From Mycteria americana (lineage: Eukaryota > Chordata > Aves > Ciconiiformes > Ciconiidae), in contig NC_134366.1 of NCBI RefSeq assembly GCF_035582795.1, positions 36,109,926 through 36,173,925 of the forward strand: a stretch of 64,000 bases of DNA, read 5' to 3'. The notes beneath the pieces were generated by a model. The model did not search any database, was not told where the DNA came from, and saw only the letters and a list, made by a program, of their open reading frames with translations. Shown piece by piece: positions 12,281-24,106 of this stretch. Numbering within the stretch: position 1 is the first letter of the stretch; each line of letters opens with the position of its first letter. Made by a program: the position numbers and the translations under genes.

Positions 12281-14414
12281 GCTCTGGGTCTCAAGAACCT
12301 TTTCCAAGGCACAGTGTTTCCTTTGCACAACATAAACATGTTGAAAGACTTCATTTGTGCTTTGTCTAGGCCAGCTTCCATAGACCATCCCAGACAATTT
12401 TACTAGATATATACACTCCTAAACTGGATTAGACGAGGCATCCTGGTCCTGCAGCGTAGCTGTTTCTGTGTTTCCCCTTGAAGGTCTTGTGAGGTTTTAT
12501 TTTGTGTTTAAAGTAGTAAACTACTTCTGCTAGTTTTCTTTTTATTGCCTTCATCTGAGCAGCAGAGCAGAGAGGGAGGTGTTGTTGGCTTGGGCCAGGA
12601 AGAAACTTGTAGGAAGTGTCAGTGCTGAGACCTTGGGTTTCACACAGTGTGTGTGGCATCAGGACGGTCTTCTTTCAGTCCAACACAGCTAGGCTCAAAA
12701 AAAAGCATAGTCTCTCTTTCAATGAAACATATGAATCGACCTTAAATATTTTGTCACCTGAAGACAATAGGTTGTTACAGGAATGCAGTTCAGTGGGAAT
12801 ATCTTTGGCGTAACAGAGGGGATAGTTCCTTTGGGGTCTACTGCTGAGCAAAGGAGTCACTCATGGGAATGAGCCCAACGGGGATCCCCCCAGCGCAGAA
12901 TTCCTCTTTGCTGTGCACAGCTTTGCACTAAGTCCTGATGCTTTCCCCAGGTCTATTTCTAAATCTCACCAATGCACCCCAGACCCATAACAGATGGAGA
13001 TAAACAATACCTTAAATGAATTAACTTGTTCTTCTAGTGCCAATGCAGATGCACATTAGACTTGCAGCAGCTTTAGTAGAGCCACTTGTTAAAAGAGGAG
13101 ACAAGAATTGCCTTTGTAAAGTGCGTATCGGAGCATTGAAATTGGATGGTCTCTTTGCTAAAGGAATGGGATATTCATTCATTAAATAAAACACAATAAA
13201 TTATGTTAATGGTTAACTGCACTGAGAAAAAAAGTAATGTCTAGACACTATTTTTTTTATTCGTGTACTAACATTTCTCAACTCCTTGAGTGTGATGAAA
13301 TATTTTCCGTCACAAGCCACAATGCTTTTCAAAATGTAAAGAGTATAGCTTCTTATGTAATGGCTTCAATGTCCTCTCAAACACAGAAAACATAGGTTCC
13401 TCTGCATAATACTTCTTTTACGTTCAGGTCATAAATCTGAAAGGCAAAATGTACTAAAGTGGCAAATGATTTAAATAACAAAAGGAGGCAATTACAATGG
13501 ATTGAAAATAAAGTCATACTTAGTTTTATAAATGAGGAACTTATCAAAGAAAAGTGTTTCCTGCATATAGTACTTTGCAGAACAAAAATAATCAGGCTAT
13601 ATCTAAAATTGAACACATGCACACCATTTCCTGCAAAGCTCAAACATGACTCAAGTGACGCTCAGTGCTATGACTGAACCTCTGATTCGTAGGCAGGGTC
13701 TTGTGACTACTCATGTGAGCAGTTTTAGCATCAAAATATTCTTCTTCACAAAGTCTGTGGCCTTGGATCCTTCTGAGAGCTATGCATGTCCTCAATATTA
13801 TGGGACCATGGCAAACGGGCACTCCATTTGGTTTCTGCTGTGACCTGCGGACAGGCTCTGTGCTGGCAGCAGCTCCAACAAAAACTGGAGGTCTCTGTGG
13901 CCTGATTGACTCTGGCCAGATACCCCTACTCCTGAGGACATCTGCTAGCCAGGAAGCATTGATGTGCTGCATGATCCACCTGTGCCCCTCAGCAAAGCCA
14001 CAGTACACCTTACATGCAGGTCCTTCTCTTGCCACTGTCTGGAGTGATCAGCTGCTTCAACTCCATCTATGTTTAAAAGTAGTATAGTTAAAAAGAGGAC
14101 CTTTGGTTTTTTTTCATGAGTCGTGGAAAAAATGAAATTGTGATGATGGAAGTGCTATTGGAGTCATACTTGTTGCACTGTACTATTCCTTCCTGTACAG
14201 CTGCATGCAAGTTCTTCAGTGGGTTTTACTGAGATCTGATGTAGGCTGTTGTTCTCTGATGTTTAGGGAAATCCCCATATTAAAATTATTCCAGTACCAA
14301 TTTCATAATTCCATGAAAAGTTTCATAAAAATGCCATTCATGTCACTCCCTGAAATCATCCTTGCAATTGCAGGATATGTGGTTACATAGTAGGAAGGGG
14401 AAATGATTTGTTAA
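12281..14414. other. Intergenic, nothing recognised
   Basis: Ordinary AT-rich sequence. The 131-codon minus ORF at 13640-14035 has no motif I know. Confidence 0.6.
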
Positions 14415-14572
14415 AATACATATTTTTATGTATATATAAATTATTATAACACATAATTTATATTAATATAATAATATACAATATATTGTTGTTATGTTAT
14501 ATGCTTTATATATAAAAATACACATGTTTTAGTGTGTATATATATGTATATAGTAGTATATATGTGTATAGA
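14415..14572. repeat. AT-rich low-complexity tract
   Basis: About 160 bases of nearly pure A/T with TATATA runs and short inverted repeats. Confidence 0.9.
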
Positions 14573-14607
14573 CTACAGTTCATAACTGTTCCCTCAAAGC
14601 CACAGTA

Positions 14608-14663
14608 CTTGGAACTATGTTAGGAACTATGGAACTATGTTAGGAACTTGGAACTATGTTAGG
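14608..14663. repeat. Short tandem repeat, about 20-bp unit, 3 copies
   Basis: The unit GGAACTATGTTAGGAA occurs three times with short CTT/CTAT joints; the third copy is partial. Confidence 0.9.
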
Positions 14664-14754
14664 TTAGCACTCACATTTCAGGGAAACTGGTAGAAAAAAA
14701 ACCCCAGTTGAATAAATGGTTGAAAATATGCATATGACGTACTGAAAATAACTC

Positions 14755-14831
14755 AACAAGGCTTTTCCAAATGGAAAGTTATGTTTCACAAATCTGTTGG
14801 AGTTCTTTGAAGAAGTCTCCAAGCATGTAGA
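14755..14831 (+). mobile_element. Ancient CR1-type LINE, left part (split by younger CR1)
   Basis: One frame reads LLEFFEEVSKHV just before 14830, a CR1/L3-family RT segment, preceded by a degraded GF-x-KWK segment. It stops exactly where the younger CR1 begins and resumes after it. Confidence 0.8.
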
Positions 14832-16934
14832 AGAGGTGGTGGGGTGGCTCTGTACGTTAGGGAGTATTTCAATTGTGTAGAAATTGGTGATTATGATGAT
14901 AAGGTTGAGTCTTATGGGTAAGGATGAGGGGCCAACAAGGCAGATATCCTGCTGGGTGTCTGTTATAGACCACCCAACCAGGATGAAGAGGTAGATGAAG
15001 CTTTCTATGAGCAGCTGGCAGAAGTCTCACAATCGCTAGCCCTTGTTCTCATGGGGGACTTCAATGTACCAGATGTCTGCTGGAAACACAGCACAGCAGA
15101 GAGGAAGCAGTCTAGGAGGTTCCTGGAATGTGTAGAAGATAACTTCCTGACACAGCTGGGGAGTGACCCAGGGGAGGTGCCTTGCTTGACCTGCTGTTTA
15201 CAAACAGAGAAGGACTGGTGGGAGATGTGGTGGCTGGAGGCTGTCTTGGGCTTAGCGACCATGATATGATAGAGTTCTCGATTCGTGGCAAAGTAAGGAG
15301 GAGGATGAGCAAAACCACCACCATGGACTTCCGGAGGTCAGACTTTGACCTGTTCAGGACACTGGTTGAGAGAGTCCCTTGGGAGACAGTCCTGAAGAGC
15401 AAAGGGGTCCAGGGAGGCTGGGCATTCTTCAAGAAGGAAATCTTAAAGGCCCAGGAGCAGGCTGTCCCCATGTGCCACAAGACGAACCAGCAGGGAAGAC
15501 GACTGGCCTGGCCGAACAGGGAGCTTTTGTTGGGACTCAGGAAAAAAAGGAGAGTTTACCACTTTTGGAAGAAGGGGCAGGCAACTCAAAAAGAGTACAG
15601 GGATCTTGTCAAGTCATGCAGAGAGAAAATTAGAAAGGCAAAAGCCCAGCTAGAACTCAATCTGGCCACTGTTGTAAGAGATAATAAAAAATGTTTTTAC
15701 AAATACATTAACAACAAAAAGAGAGCCAAGGAGATCCTCCCTCCTTTATTGACCAGGTGACTCATCTAGTGGATGAGGGAAAGGCTGTGGATGTTGTCCA
15801 CCTAGACTTCAGTAAAGCCTTTGACACTGTCTCCCACAGCATTCTCCTGGAGAAGCTGGCAGCTCATGGCTTAGGTGGGTGTACTCTTCGCTGGGTAAAA
15901 AACTGGCTGGATGGCTGAGCCCAGAGAGTTGTGCTGAATGGCATTAAATCCACTTGGTGGCCGGTCACAAGCGGTGTTCCCCAGGGCTCTGTGTTGGGGC
16001 CAGTTCTGTTTAATATCTTTATCAATGATCTGGATGAGGGAATCGAGTGCACCTTCAGTAAGTTTGCAGACAACACCAAGTTGGGTGGGAGTGTTGATCT
16101 GCTGGAGGGTAGGCAGGCTCTGCAGAGGGACCTGGACAGGCTGGATCGATGGGCCGAGGCCACTTGTATGAGGTTCAACAAGGCCAAGTGCAAGGTCCTG
16201 CACTTGGGCCACAGCAACCCCATGCAATGCTACAGGCTTGGGGAAGAGTGGCTGGAAAGCTGCCTGGCAGAAAACCTGGGGGTGTTGGTTGACAGCTGCC
16301 TGAATATGAGCCAGCAGTGTGCCCAGGTGGCCAAGAAGGCCAATAGCATTCTGGCTTGTATCAGGAATAGTGTGGCCAGCAGGACTAGGGAAGTGATCAT
16401 GCCCCTGTACTCAGCACTGGTGAGGCCGCACCTCAAATCCTGTGTTCAGTTTTGGGCCCCCCACTACAAGAGAGACATTGAGGTGCTGGAGCGTGTCCAG
16501 AGAAGGGTAACAAAGCTGGTGAAGGGTCTGGAGCAGAAGTCTGATGAGGGAACTGGGGTTGTTTAGCCTGGAGAAAAGGAGGCTGAGGGGAGACCTTATC
16601 GCTCTCCACAACTACCTGAAAGGAGGTTGTAGCGAGGTGGGGGTCGGTCTCTTCTCCCAGGTAACAAGTGACAGGATGAGAGGAAATGGTCTCAAGTTGC
16701 GCCAGGGGAGGTTTAGCCTGGATATGAGGAAAAATTTCTTTACTGAAAGGGTGGTCAAGCATTGGAACAGGCTGCCCAGGGAGGTGGTGGAGTCACCATC
16801 CCTGAAGGAGTTAAAAAACCATGTAGATGTGGCAGTTCAGGACATGGTTTAGTAGGCATGGAGCTGTTGGGTTGATGGTTGGACTAGATGATCTTAGAGG
16901 TCTTTTCCAACCTTAATGATTCTATGATTCTATG
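14832..16934 (+). mobile_element. CR1 LINE, long younger copy with internal deletion
   Basis: From about 14900 the sequence encodes part of the CR1 apurinic endonuclease (LLGVCYRPPNQDEE, then MGDFNVPDVCW near 15050 and LGLSDHDMIEFS near 15250), with one frame change. It continues through the linker to ...KEILPPLL near 15750, then jumps directly to VDEGKAVDVVHLDFSKAFDT. The N-terminal RT part that should lie between is absent. The catalytic motif reads FADN instead of FADD near 16065. A TGA at 15916-15918 and a loss of about 11 bases near 16545 break the frame. The 3' end is two ATTCTATG units (about 16919-16934). It cannot encode a working element. Confidence 0.95.
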
Positions 16935-16938
16935 TAGA

Positions 16939-17440
16939 GTAACTAGGTGGAACCAGTTGATATAGTCCACTCAGATCTCCAAAGAGCATTTGACATTCAG
17001 TTTTAAGGGAACAAAGTTTCCATGGGAAAAGAGTGAAGGACTTTGCATGGCTAAGCAATGATTAAAAGATAAAAAACCACAGATAAGAATAAACAGTCTT
17101 TTTCACAGTGGAGGAAAATCACTAACTGAATCCCACAGACATGTGTTATAGCCTGTACTGTCTAATATATTCCCATACTGTGTGAAAAAGTCCAATTACT
17201 GAAGTAGTGATGTTCGCTGATGACACTATTCTACTTCTTTATGCTGGAAGTAGTGACACTCTGGAAACTGTTGCCATGAGAAATTGCTGAGGCAGAGAGT
17301 ATCAGCAGGTTCAGAAAAGGATTAGGCAAATTCAGGGCCAATATGTCCATAAGTCAGGAACTGACAGGGCAATGAAGTAGCATCACCCATTTTCCCTGTT
17401 GGAGACAGAACACCGAACTAGGCAGACTATTGCTCTAGGT
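16939..17440 (+). mobile_element. Ancient CR1-type LINE, right part
   Basis: The sequence resumes with VEPVDIVHSDLQRAFDIQF at about 16951-17005. It then has degraded RT sequence and MFADDTILL near 17211, an FADD catalytic motif. The end resembles the 3' end of old CR1 copies (RFRKGLGKF near 17310 and a 'gaactaggcagact' segment near 17415). Some RT sequence between the motif and the 3' end is lost. Divergence is far greater than in the inserted copy. Confidence 0.8.
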
Positions 17441-20400
17441 AGAGAATTTCTTATATTTTACGTAACATTACCTTTTTCAGGGTAGTAAAGATGCAGGCTA
17501 AATATGAAGAACTGCAGAAACAGTCCTGAGTCGCTGGGACATCTACCATAAATAGATACTCTGAGCAGCCGTTATTAGCTCTGTGTCTTTAAACAATGTT
17601 CAGTTTCCTTCTAATTGGTATGTAAACATTTTTTTTCTATTGCAGACTTGGTCCCTGTATGAGTGTTGGTGCAACTTTAAGAGTATGAGCAGCAAGCTGG
17701 ACTGGCACGGACCAGTGTCACCATGAAAGTCTAAATCTGATCAGAAAAGACCTGGAAAATAGAGTGTTTGCAGTGGTGGTGGCCACTTTGCATCCCTGCT
17801 GGTGTTGTGGTCCCATAGCAGCAGAGCTCAACCAGGGCAAGGGCACCAGAAAGAGATCCTGCAAAAACTCTGTGCAGACAACGTAGACATAGCACACACA
17901 CGATGCAGGTCAGGCATCAGAAACAGCCTAGCGCAAGGGAACAGTGTCCCAGCATACTGAATTTGCCACAAAGAAATGTCTTCAGTACCTGCACATACTT
18001 CCACATACACACAGTGGGTACCACTTTTGCAATGATGAAGGCAGAGGCTGTTCCTCTAACAAAGGCTGATCCATCAAAATCATGTCTCAGAAGGGCAACT
18101 GAAAAAAGTCGTATTTTCACCACACTAGAAAACTTATTTCAGTGGATCATGCCATGGTCCAAAATAGAGGAAAAAGCACTTTAAAACAAAGTTTTGTGGT
18201 CAAATGTTTCAGACAATAAAAAAAGCATAAAGTTTAGGACAGCAAAAGTTCTTGGAAAGAGATCCAATTTTGAGTAGGAGAGTCTTAGAGACAGCTAGAG
18301 TAGTCTGTCAAATCAGCAATTAGGTATGTGACAAGATACTGTACATTTTTAAAAATCCTTTTAGAATAAGACATCTCAACAAAAACAAAACACCAGGCAG
18401 AGACTTTTTTTTTTTTTTTTGGCCAGCTTGTGGTTTCAATTCACTATTGCTTTCTTGAAATAATTACAGAATCCATTACCACATAACTTGCTTTCATTTT
18501 CTTATATGAGCATGTTTTTCCTTGCCCCAAGTGAAACAGGATATCCATCTTTCAGAATTTCTGTCCTACCTTTTGCAATACTATTAATTTGTATGTGGTA
18601 AGAGCACAAGCATTTAGCAAATCACATTGTGGTTAAAGGAAGTTTGCAGCTTTTCTATTGCAATAGGATAAATCCTTTGTTGAGCTACAAGATTGACTAA
18701 TGTGGGACACTTCCTACTTCCCCTTACTTTGATGTCATATGTTTAAGAGAAGAGCAGCAGAAATAATAACTGTATTTTACTGTTTATTCTTCTCATTTTG
18801 CCATTACACTGACTGTTAATGAGAGCAGATTTAAAGAGCACGTAAACCAGCTGAAGGTGCCCCTTTGAATCCCATGCCCCCAGGCAGACTAGCCCAGTGT
18901 CATCCATGCAAAGAGTATGGGATCTGCCTTCACCCCAGTAATGATGTATAGTGATTTTCTTTTTTAAAGAAAATGCTAACAGTTAAATGTCTATGCTGGA
19001 TTTTCAGTGGTAACAAAAACTGGCTAAAAATCATGAAGAGAGCTTGAAAAATAAACTGATTTTGCTAAAGAGATTTTTTTCAATTATATGTAACTTACTA
19101 TGACAAAAACGGTATATATATTAATCTCTTAATAATTTGCTCTCAAAATTTTAGTTTTATTTTGGAAGGAAAGGAGTCACCAAAGTAGAATTTTAGGGCC
19201 TGTTTGCTCTAGGAAAATCCATGATGATGAGAAGGTAACTAGAGAACTAAATACTGACACTGCAAAGTGAAAGTTGAGCAACTAAAACTTTTTTAACTAG
19301 ATTGTTTCTCCTTTTACAGTTTTCAGTTTACCAACTTTTCAGTTTCACTAGCTGGTTAACTTTTGGGCTGGAAGAAGAGCAGAAAGATCTTGGCCAATGA
19401 ATGGGCATCTCTGCCCCTTCAGCATGAGAGCTTGCAAAGCCTGATCTCAGAGACATCCAAGAGATTCTCCACCAAATGGGGAAACTTTGGCCAACCTGCT
19501 CCACAGAGTTAAGTTAAGAAGTGAGAAAAAAGAGGAAGTATTTGAACAGAAATATCAGTTTTTCCATATTCATTAAAAAGGACATGAAAACCAGTATCAC
19601 TGCTTTAAAAAACAGCTTCCAGCTATTTTGAAAGCACTTTCTTTACTTGTAAAGGGACTTTGATCCTTCAAGTGCAATTACATCCGTATGTGCCCTTTAA
19701 AAAGTGCTTTGTAGAGATGCTATAAAGGTCCATCCACTTCAAGTCCATGGCTACTCTCTGTGATGAATATTACATACCACTTAAAGATAAGTGAGTTAGA
19801 AGGAGATTGCTTACTTAGAAGTACATTAGCGGGCCTGGGTCACACTGGCTCCTCCTGGATTTATACATTGCGAGATTGTCTTTAGTCCCAGGACCGTGAA
19901 CTATTTTTTCCGGGGGATTCTCACCTCATGTGGGGTCCAGGATGAACACTGCTCAGGGGAGGAGACAGCTGCTCGGCGCTTTCACTCTTTGTTCAACAGA
20001 TGATCCCTTTGTCACCTATCGCCATCTGTGTCTTTCCTGAAGTTTTCTACTCCAGGAATGGTGGAGAGGCGCTAACCTCAACAGGATTTCTACCACAGCC
20101 TTCTAAAACCTCAAACATATGAATTTATCTGAGGGAAAAGATGGCATTAATAATATTCCCATGGGAAACTGAAGACAAAGAGCTTTTCCTGAGGCCATCC
20201 TGAGCTTTTCCCGATTGGACCAAAAAATAGTGACATTTTTCTTCAAATGTTTCACTCACGAAAGTTGCCTTATTTGTGAAATAAAATGATTTCAAGACAG
20301 CTTCAGCTACACAAATGAATTAATGGCAGAGGAATTAGGTCTTCCTGCCTTCTGATACTGCCTCCATTCCTTCAGATATCACAGTTTCTTTACTTCAGAA

Positions 20401-20682
20401 CACTGCAACGACTTATGCTTTAGGTATCTGGAAAATGAAAAACACCACTGTTGTTTTATTTTTTAAAGCCTGGTGATTATCAGTGGCCTACAGGGGCTTC
20501 TTATGGCAACCAAGAAATTGCCAGTGGTTCACCCTCTGTAGTACAAAAGGTAACAAAAGGATCACACCTGAATCTTTCACTACTGGTGGTAACTTCCAGT
20601 GCCAAGAAAAAGAAGTCTTTGAGCAATTATAGGAATTAATGTGTCTCTACAAGTTCTTCAAACTAAGGTCTTTCATTTATTT
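17441..20682. other. Intergenic, nothing recognised
   Basis: Few ORFs above 60 codons. A poly-T run of about 18 lies at 18403-18420 without an adjacent element. Confidence 0.65.
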
Positions 20683-21944
20683 TTGGGGTTTATGAAAGGC
20701 AGGACTTGCTTGACTAACCTGATCTCCTTCTATGACAAGGTGACCCGCTTAGTGGATGAGAGAAAGGCTGTGGATGTTGTCCACCTAGACTTTAGTAAAG
20801 CTTTTGACACCGTTTTCCACAGCATTCTGCTGGGGAAACTGGCTGCTCATGGCTTGGACAGGCACACACTTTGCTGGGTAAAAAACTGGCTGGATGGCTG
20901 AGCCCAGAGAGTTGTGCTGAACGGTGTTAAATCCAGTTGGTGGCCGGTCACAAGAGGTGTTCCCCAGGGCTCAGTACTGGTGCCAGTTCTGTTTAATATC
21001 TTTATCAATGATCTGGATGAGGGGATCGAGTGCACCCTCAGTAAGTTTGCAGACGACAGCAAGCTGTGCAGGAGTCTTGATCTGATTGAGGGGAGGAAGG
21101 CTCTGCAGAGGGATCTGGACAGGCTGGATCGATGGGCCGAGGCCACTTGTATGAGGTTCAACAAGGCCAAGTGCTGGGTCCCCTGCACTTCGGTCACTGC
21201 AAGCCCATGCAACGCTACAGGCTTGGGGAAGAGTGGCTGGAAAGCTGCCTGGCAGAAAAGGACCTGGAGGTGTTGGTCAACAGCCGCCTGAATATGAGCC
21301 GGCAATGTGCCCAGGTGGCCAAGAAGGCCAATAGCATCCTGGCTTGTATCAGGAATAGTGTGGCCAGCAGGAGTAGGGAAGCGATTGTCCCCCTGTACTG
21401 GTACTGGTGAGGCTGCACCTCGAATCCTGTGTTCAGTTTTGGGCCCCCCACTACAAGAGAGACATTGAGGTGCTGGAGCGAGTCCAGAGAAGGGCAATGA
21501 AGCTGGTGAAGGGTCTGGAGCAGAAGTCTTATGAGGAGCGGCTGAGGGAACTGGGGTTGTTTAGCCTGGAGAAAAGGAGGCTGAGGGGAGACCTTATCGC
21601 TCTCTACAACTACCTGAAAGGAGGTTGTAGCGAGGTGGCTGTTGGTCTCTTCTCCCACGTAACAAGCGATAAGACAAGAGGAAATGGCCTCAAGTTGTGC
21701 CAGGGGAGGTTTAGATTGGATATTAGGAAAAATTTCTTCACTGAAAGGGTTATCAAGCATTGGAACAGGCTGCCCAGGGAAGTCATTGAGTCACCATCCC
21801 TGGAGGTATTTAAAAGACGTGTAGATGTGGTGCCTAGGGACATGGTTTAGTGGTGGACTTGGCAGCGCTAGGTTTACAGTTGGACTCAATGATCTTAAAG
21901 GTCTTTTCCAACGTAAATAATTCTATGATGCTATGATTCTATGA
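20683..21944 (+). mobile_element. CR1 LINE, 5'-truncated younger copy
   Basis: It begins within the RT domain (FMKGRTCLTNLISFYDKVTR) and runs through [32 protein letters not shown] and FADDSKL (intact FADD). The C-terminal region and the 3'UTR follow, ending in ATTCTATG units. A TGA at 20899-20901 lies at the same place as in the 14.8 kb copy. A small insertion near 21178 and a premature TGA at 21408 break the frame. Close to the other young copy and probably the same subfamily. Confidence 0.95.
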
Positions 21945-23264
21945 TTTTTCATTTTGAATAAGCATGTCTCTCAATATTAGGTTTAGGGTTCAGTTGGGAA
22001 GGGGTTGTTCTGAACACCTTCATTTTGTGTCCTAAACCTTGGAGGGCAGCTGCTCTATCCCTAATACGCAGTGTATAATTAGTACCTACATGATTATAAA
22101 ATACTTCAGAGAAGGTGACATTTTAAAATACTCTGAGGACTAACCCAAAACAAGAAGATACAAAAAAAAAAAAAAAGAAGTTTTCAATGTTGTTTCAGTT
22201 TTTAAAAGTGTTGAGAACATTCTGCAAATTCAAGTCAACCCTTGGGGACCTCTCTTCCAGTGAAGGTGGTTACAGTACGAGTAGACTTTCAAACATGTCC
22301 CCTCAGACCTCATTCCTAATCTGCTTCTTCCGTTTTACATATCATTTCCAGCAGTTAATAAAGCTCTGAGGAGAAATAAGCCTAATTGTTTGTACATGGC
22401 CCCCCACGGTCTCCTATTTGATTGTGTCAATTGAGAGTCATTCTGCTGACGCACCTCCCGCCAGCAGGCTGTACAGTATAGCAGTGGCTCTCCTTCCCTC
22501 ATTTTGTTTTCCCTCTCCACTTGGCAGAGGTATGTGTGTGGGATTTCACAGGGTCGTCTGCCAACTTTGAAATGAGAGATGTGTCCAACTACTATTGGTT
22601 GCTCTCAATTTGTAAGGGCTAAAACAACATTATTTGAAGCTTCAGATAAATACCAGGAAGGAAAAAAAATCTCTGCTGTTGATTTACTGGAACACATTAT
22701 CATCAAGACTTGAAGGGAGGGAATTTGAAAGGAACAAATTGCATGGATTGCACAAGCTATTAATTTTACAATTTGATGAACAAGCCCAATAACGCATGCC
22801 CTAATGAGAGAACGTAGGTAACAAACACCACAAGTCACAGCCGTCATGTCTATCTTAAACCAATCTCTGCGTAACTTCCCAGACTAACCAGCTACTACAC
22901 TTTCTCAAATAACAGCTGAATTCACCCCTTCTCCTCTGTCTGTTGCTTCCAAAATCATTTCCTTAATACAGTCAGAGCACAGCTAGTAAGACTTTTAGGG
23001 ATTAAACTCAAGATCATTACAATACACCTAAACTGGCTATTAAGAGAATATTATACAAACCTTAACAAGCACACAAAACTTTTTTTGAAACATAAACTGG
23101 AGATTGCATTTCCTATATACAGTATCTCACCTCCTTAATATGGTCTATCAGCCAGGGCATCTTATTCAAAACTCATAGTAGGATTTTTGTGGGTGTTGGA
23201 GCAGAAGGAAGAACAAGAGGTCTGTTAAACACTGAACCTAATGCTGGACTGCAAAGCAGGACTT
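21945..23264. other. Intergenic, nothing recognised
   Basis: An A-run near 22162 is the only distinct feature between the CR1 and the LTR. Confidence 0.65.
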
Positions 23265-23269
23265 TGCAC
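23265..23269 (+). repeat. Target-site duplication, left copy (TGCAC)
   Basis: Exactly matches the five bases after the LTR at 23834-23838. Confidence 0.9.
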
Positions 23270-23833
23270 TGTCCTGGTTTCAGCTGAGATAGAGTTAATT
23301 TTCTTTATAGTGGCTGGTATGGAGCTAAGTTTTGGATTTGTGCTGAAAACAGTGTTGATAATACAGAGATGTTTTAGTTGTTGCTGCACTGGTCAAGGAC
23401 TTTTCAGCTTCCCATGCTCTGCCAGGTGCAGAAGAAGTTGGGAGGGGACACAGCCAGGATAGTTGATCCAAACTGACCAAAGGGCTATTCCATACCATAT
23501 GGCGTCATGCTCAGTATATAAAGCTGGGGAAGAAGAAGGAAGGGGGGACATTTGGAGCGATGGCGTTTGTCTTCCCAAGTAACCATTACGCGTGATGGAG
23601 CCCTGCTTTCCTGGAGATGGCTGAACACCTGCCTGACCATGGGAAGGAGTGAATGAATTCCTTGCTTTGCTTTGCTTGCGTGCGTGGCTTTTGCTTTACC
23701 TATTGAACTGTCTTTATCTCAACCCATGAGTTTTCTCACTTTTACTCTTTTGATTCTCTCCCCCACCCCACTGGGGGAGAGTGAGCGAGCGGCTGCGTGG
23801 GGCTCAGTTGCCGGCTGGGGTTAAACCATGACA
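23270..23833 (+). mobile_element. Solo LTR of an avian endogenous retrovirus (ERVL-like)
   Basis: The 564-bp unit starts TGTCCTGGTTTC and ends ACCATGACA, the TG...CA ends of an LTR. It is flanked by identical 5-bp TGCAC copies (23265-23269 and 23834-23838). A TATATAA box lies at 23515-23521. The opening and closing sequence match a common avian LTR family. A 5-bp duplication suits ERVL-type elements (ERV1 usually 4, ERVK 6). No viral genes are attached, so the provirus was removed by LTR-LTR recombination. Confidence 0.92.
23515..23522 (+). promoter_or_regulatory. TATA box of the solo LTR
   Basis: TATATAAA lies in the middle of the LTR, followed by GCTGGGG. This is the expected place for the U3/R promoter. 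Whether it is active in the host is unknown. Confidence 0.6.
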
Positions 23834-23838
23834 TGCAC
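23834..23838 (+). repeat. Target-site duplication, right copy (TGCAC)
   Basis: Exactly matches 23265-23269, directly before the LTR. Confidence 0.9.
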
Positions 23839-24066
23839 AAAGACTAAGTGCCAGATGTATGCATCTTGCTCATCAGAATTAGCAGCCAGAGAATTCACAA
23901 GATGTTTAAAGCACATTTATAGAAAGAAGACTCTTTCTAAAAAATTGCTAGGCAGGTTTTGTAGCAATATTTTGCAAGGTGAAAGAGTAAAAATAACTCA
24001 TAAATATTTTAAGATAAGAAAAATGTTTCAATTGTTTTGGCCAACAATGAATTCTGCTATTTAAAT

Positions 24067-24106
24067 AATTTTCTTTATTCTTAGGAAATTTTCTTTATTC
24101 TTAGGA
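24067..24106. repeat. Perfect 20-bp tandem duplication
   Basis: AATTTTCTTTATTCTTAGGA is present twice with no gap and no mismatch. Perfect identity suggests it is recent. Confidence 0.9.

Noticed and set aside
15182-15760. 192-codon ORF as a host gene
   Set aside because: It is the CR1 endonuclease C-terminal part and linker, inside the LINE copy.
20847-21497. 216-codon minus ORF
   Set aside because: It is the antisense of CR1 ORF2. The same antisense frame appears over the other CR1 copy.
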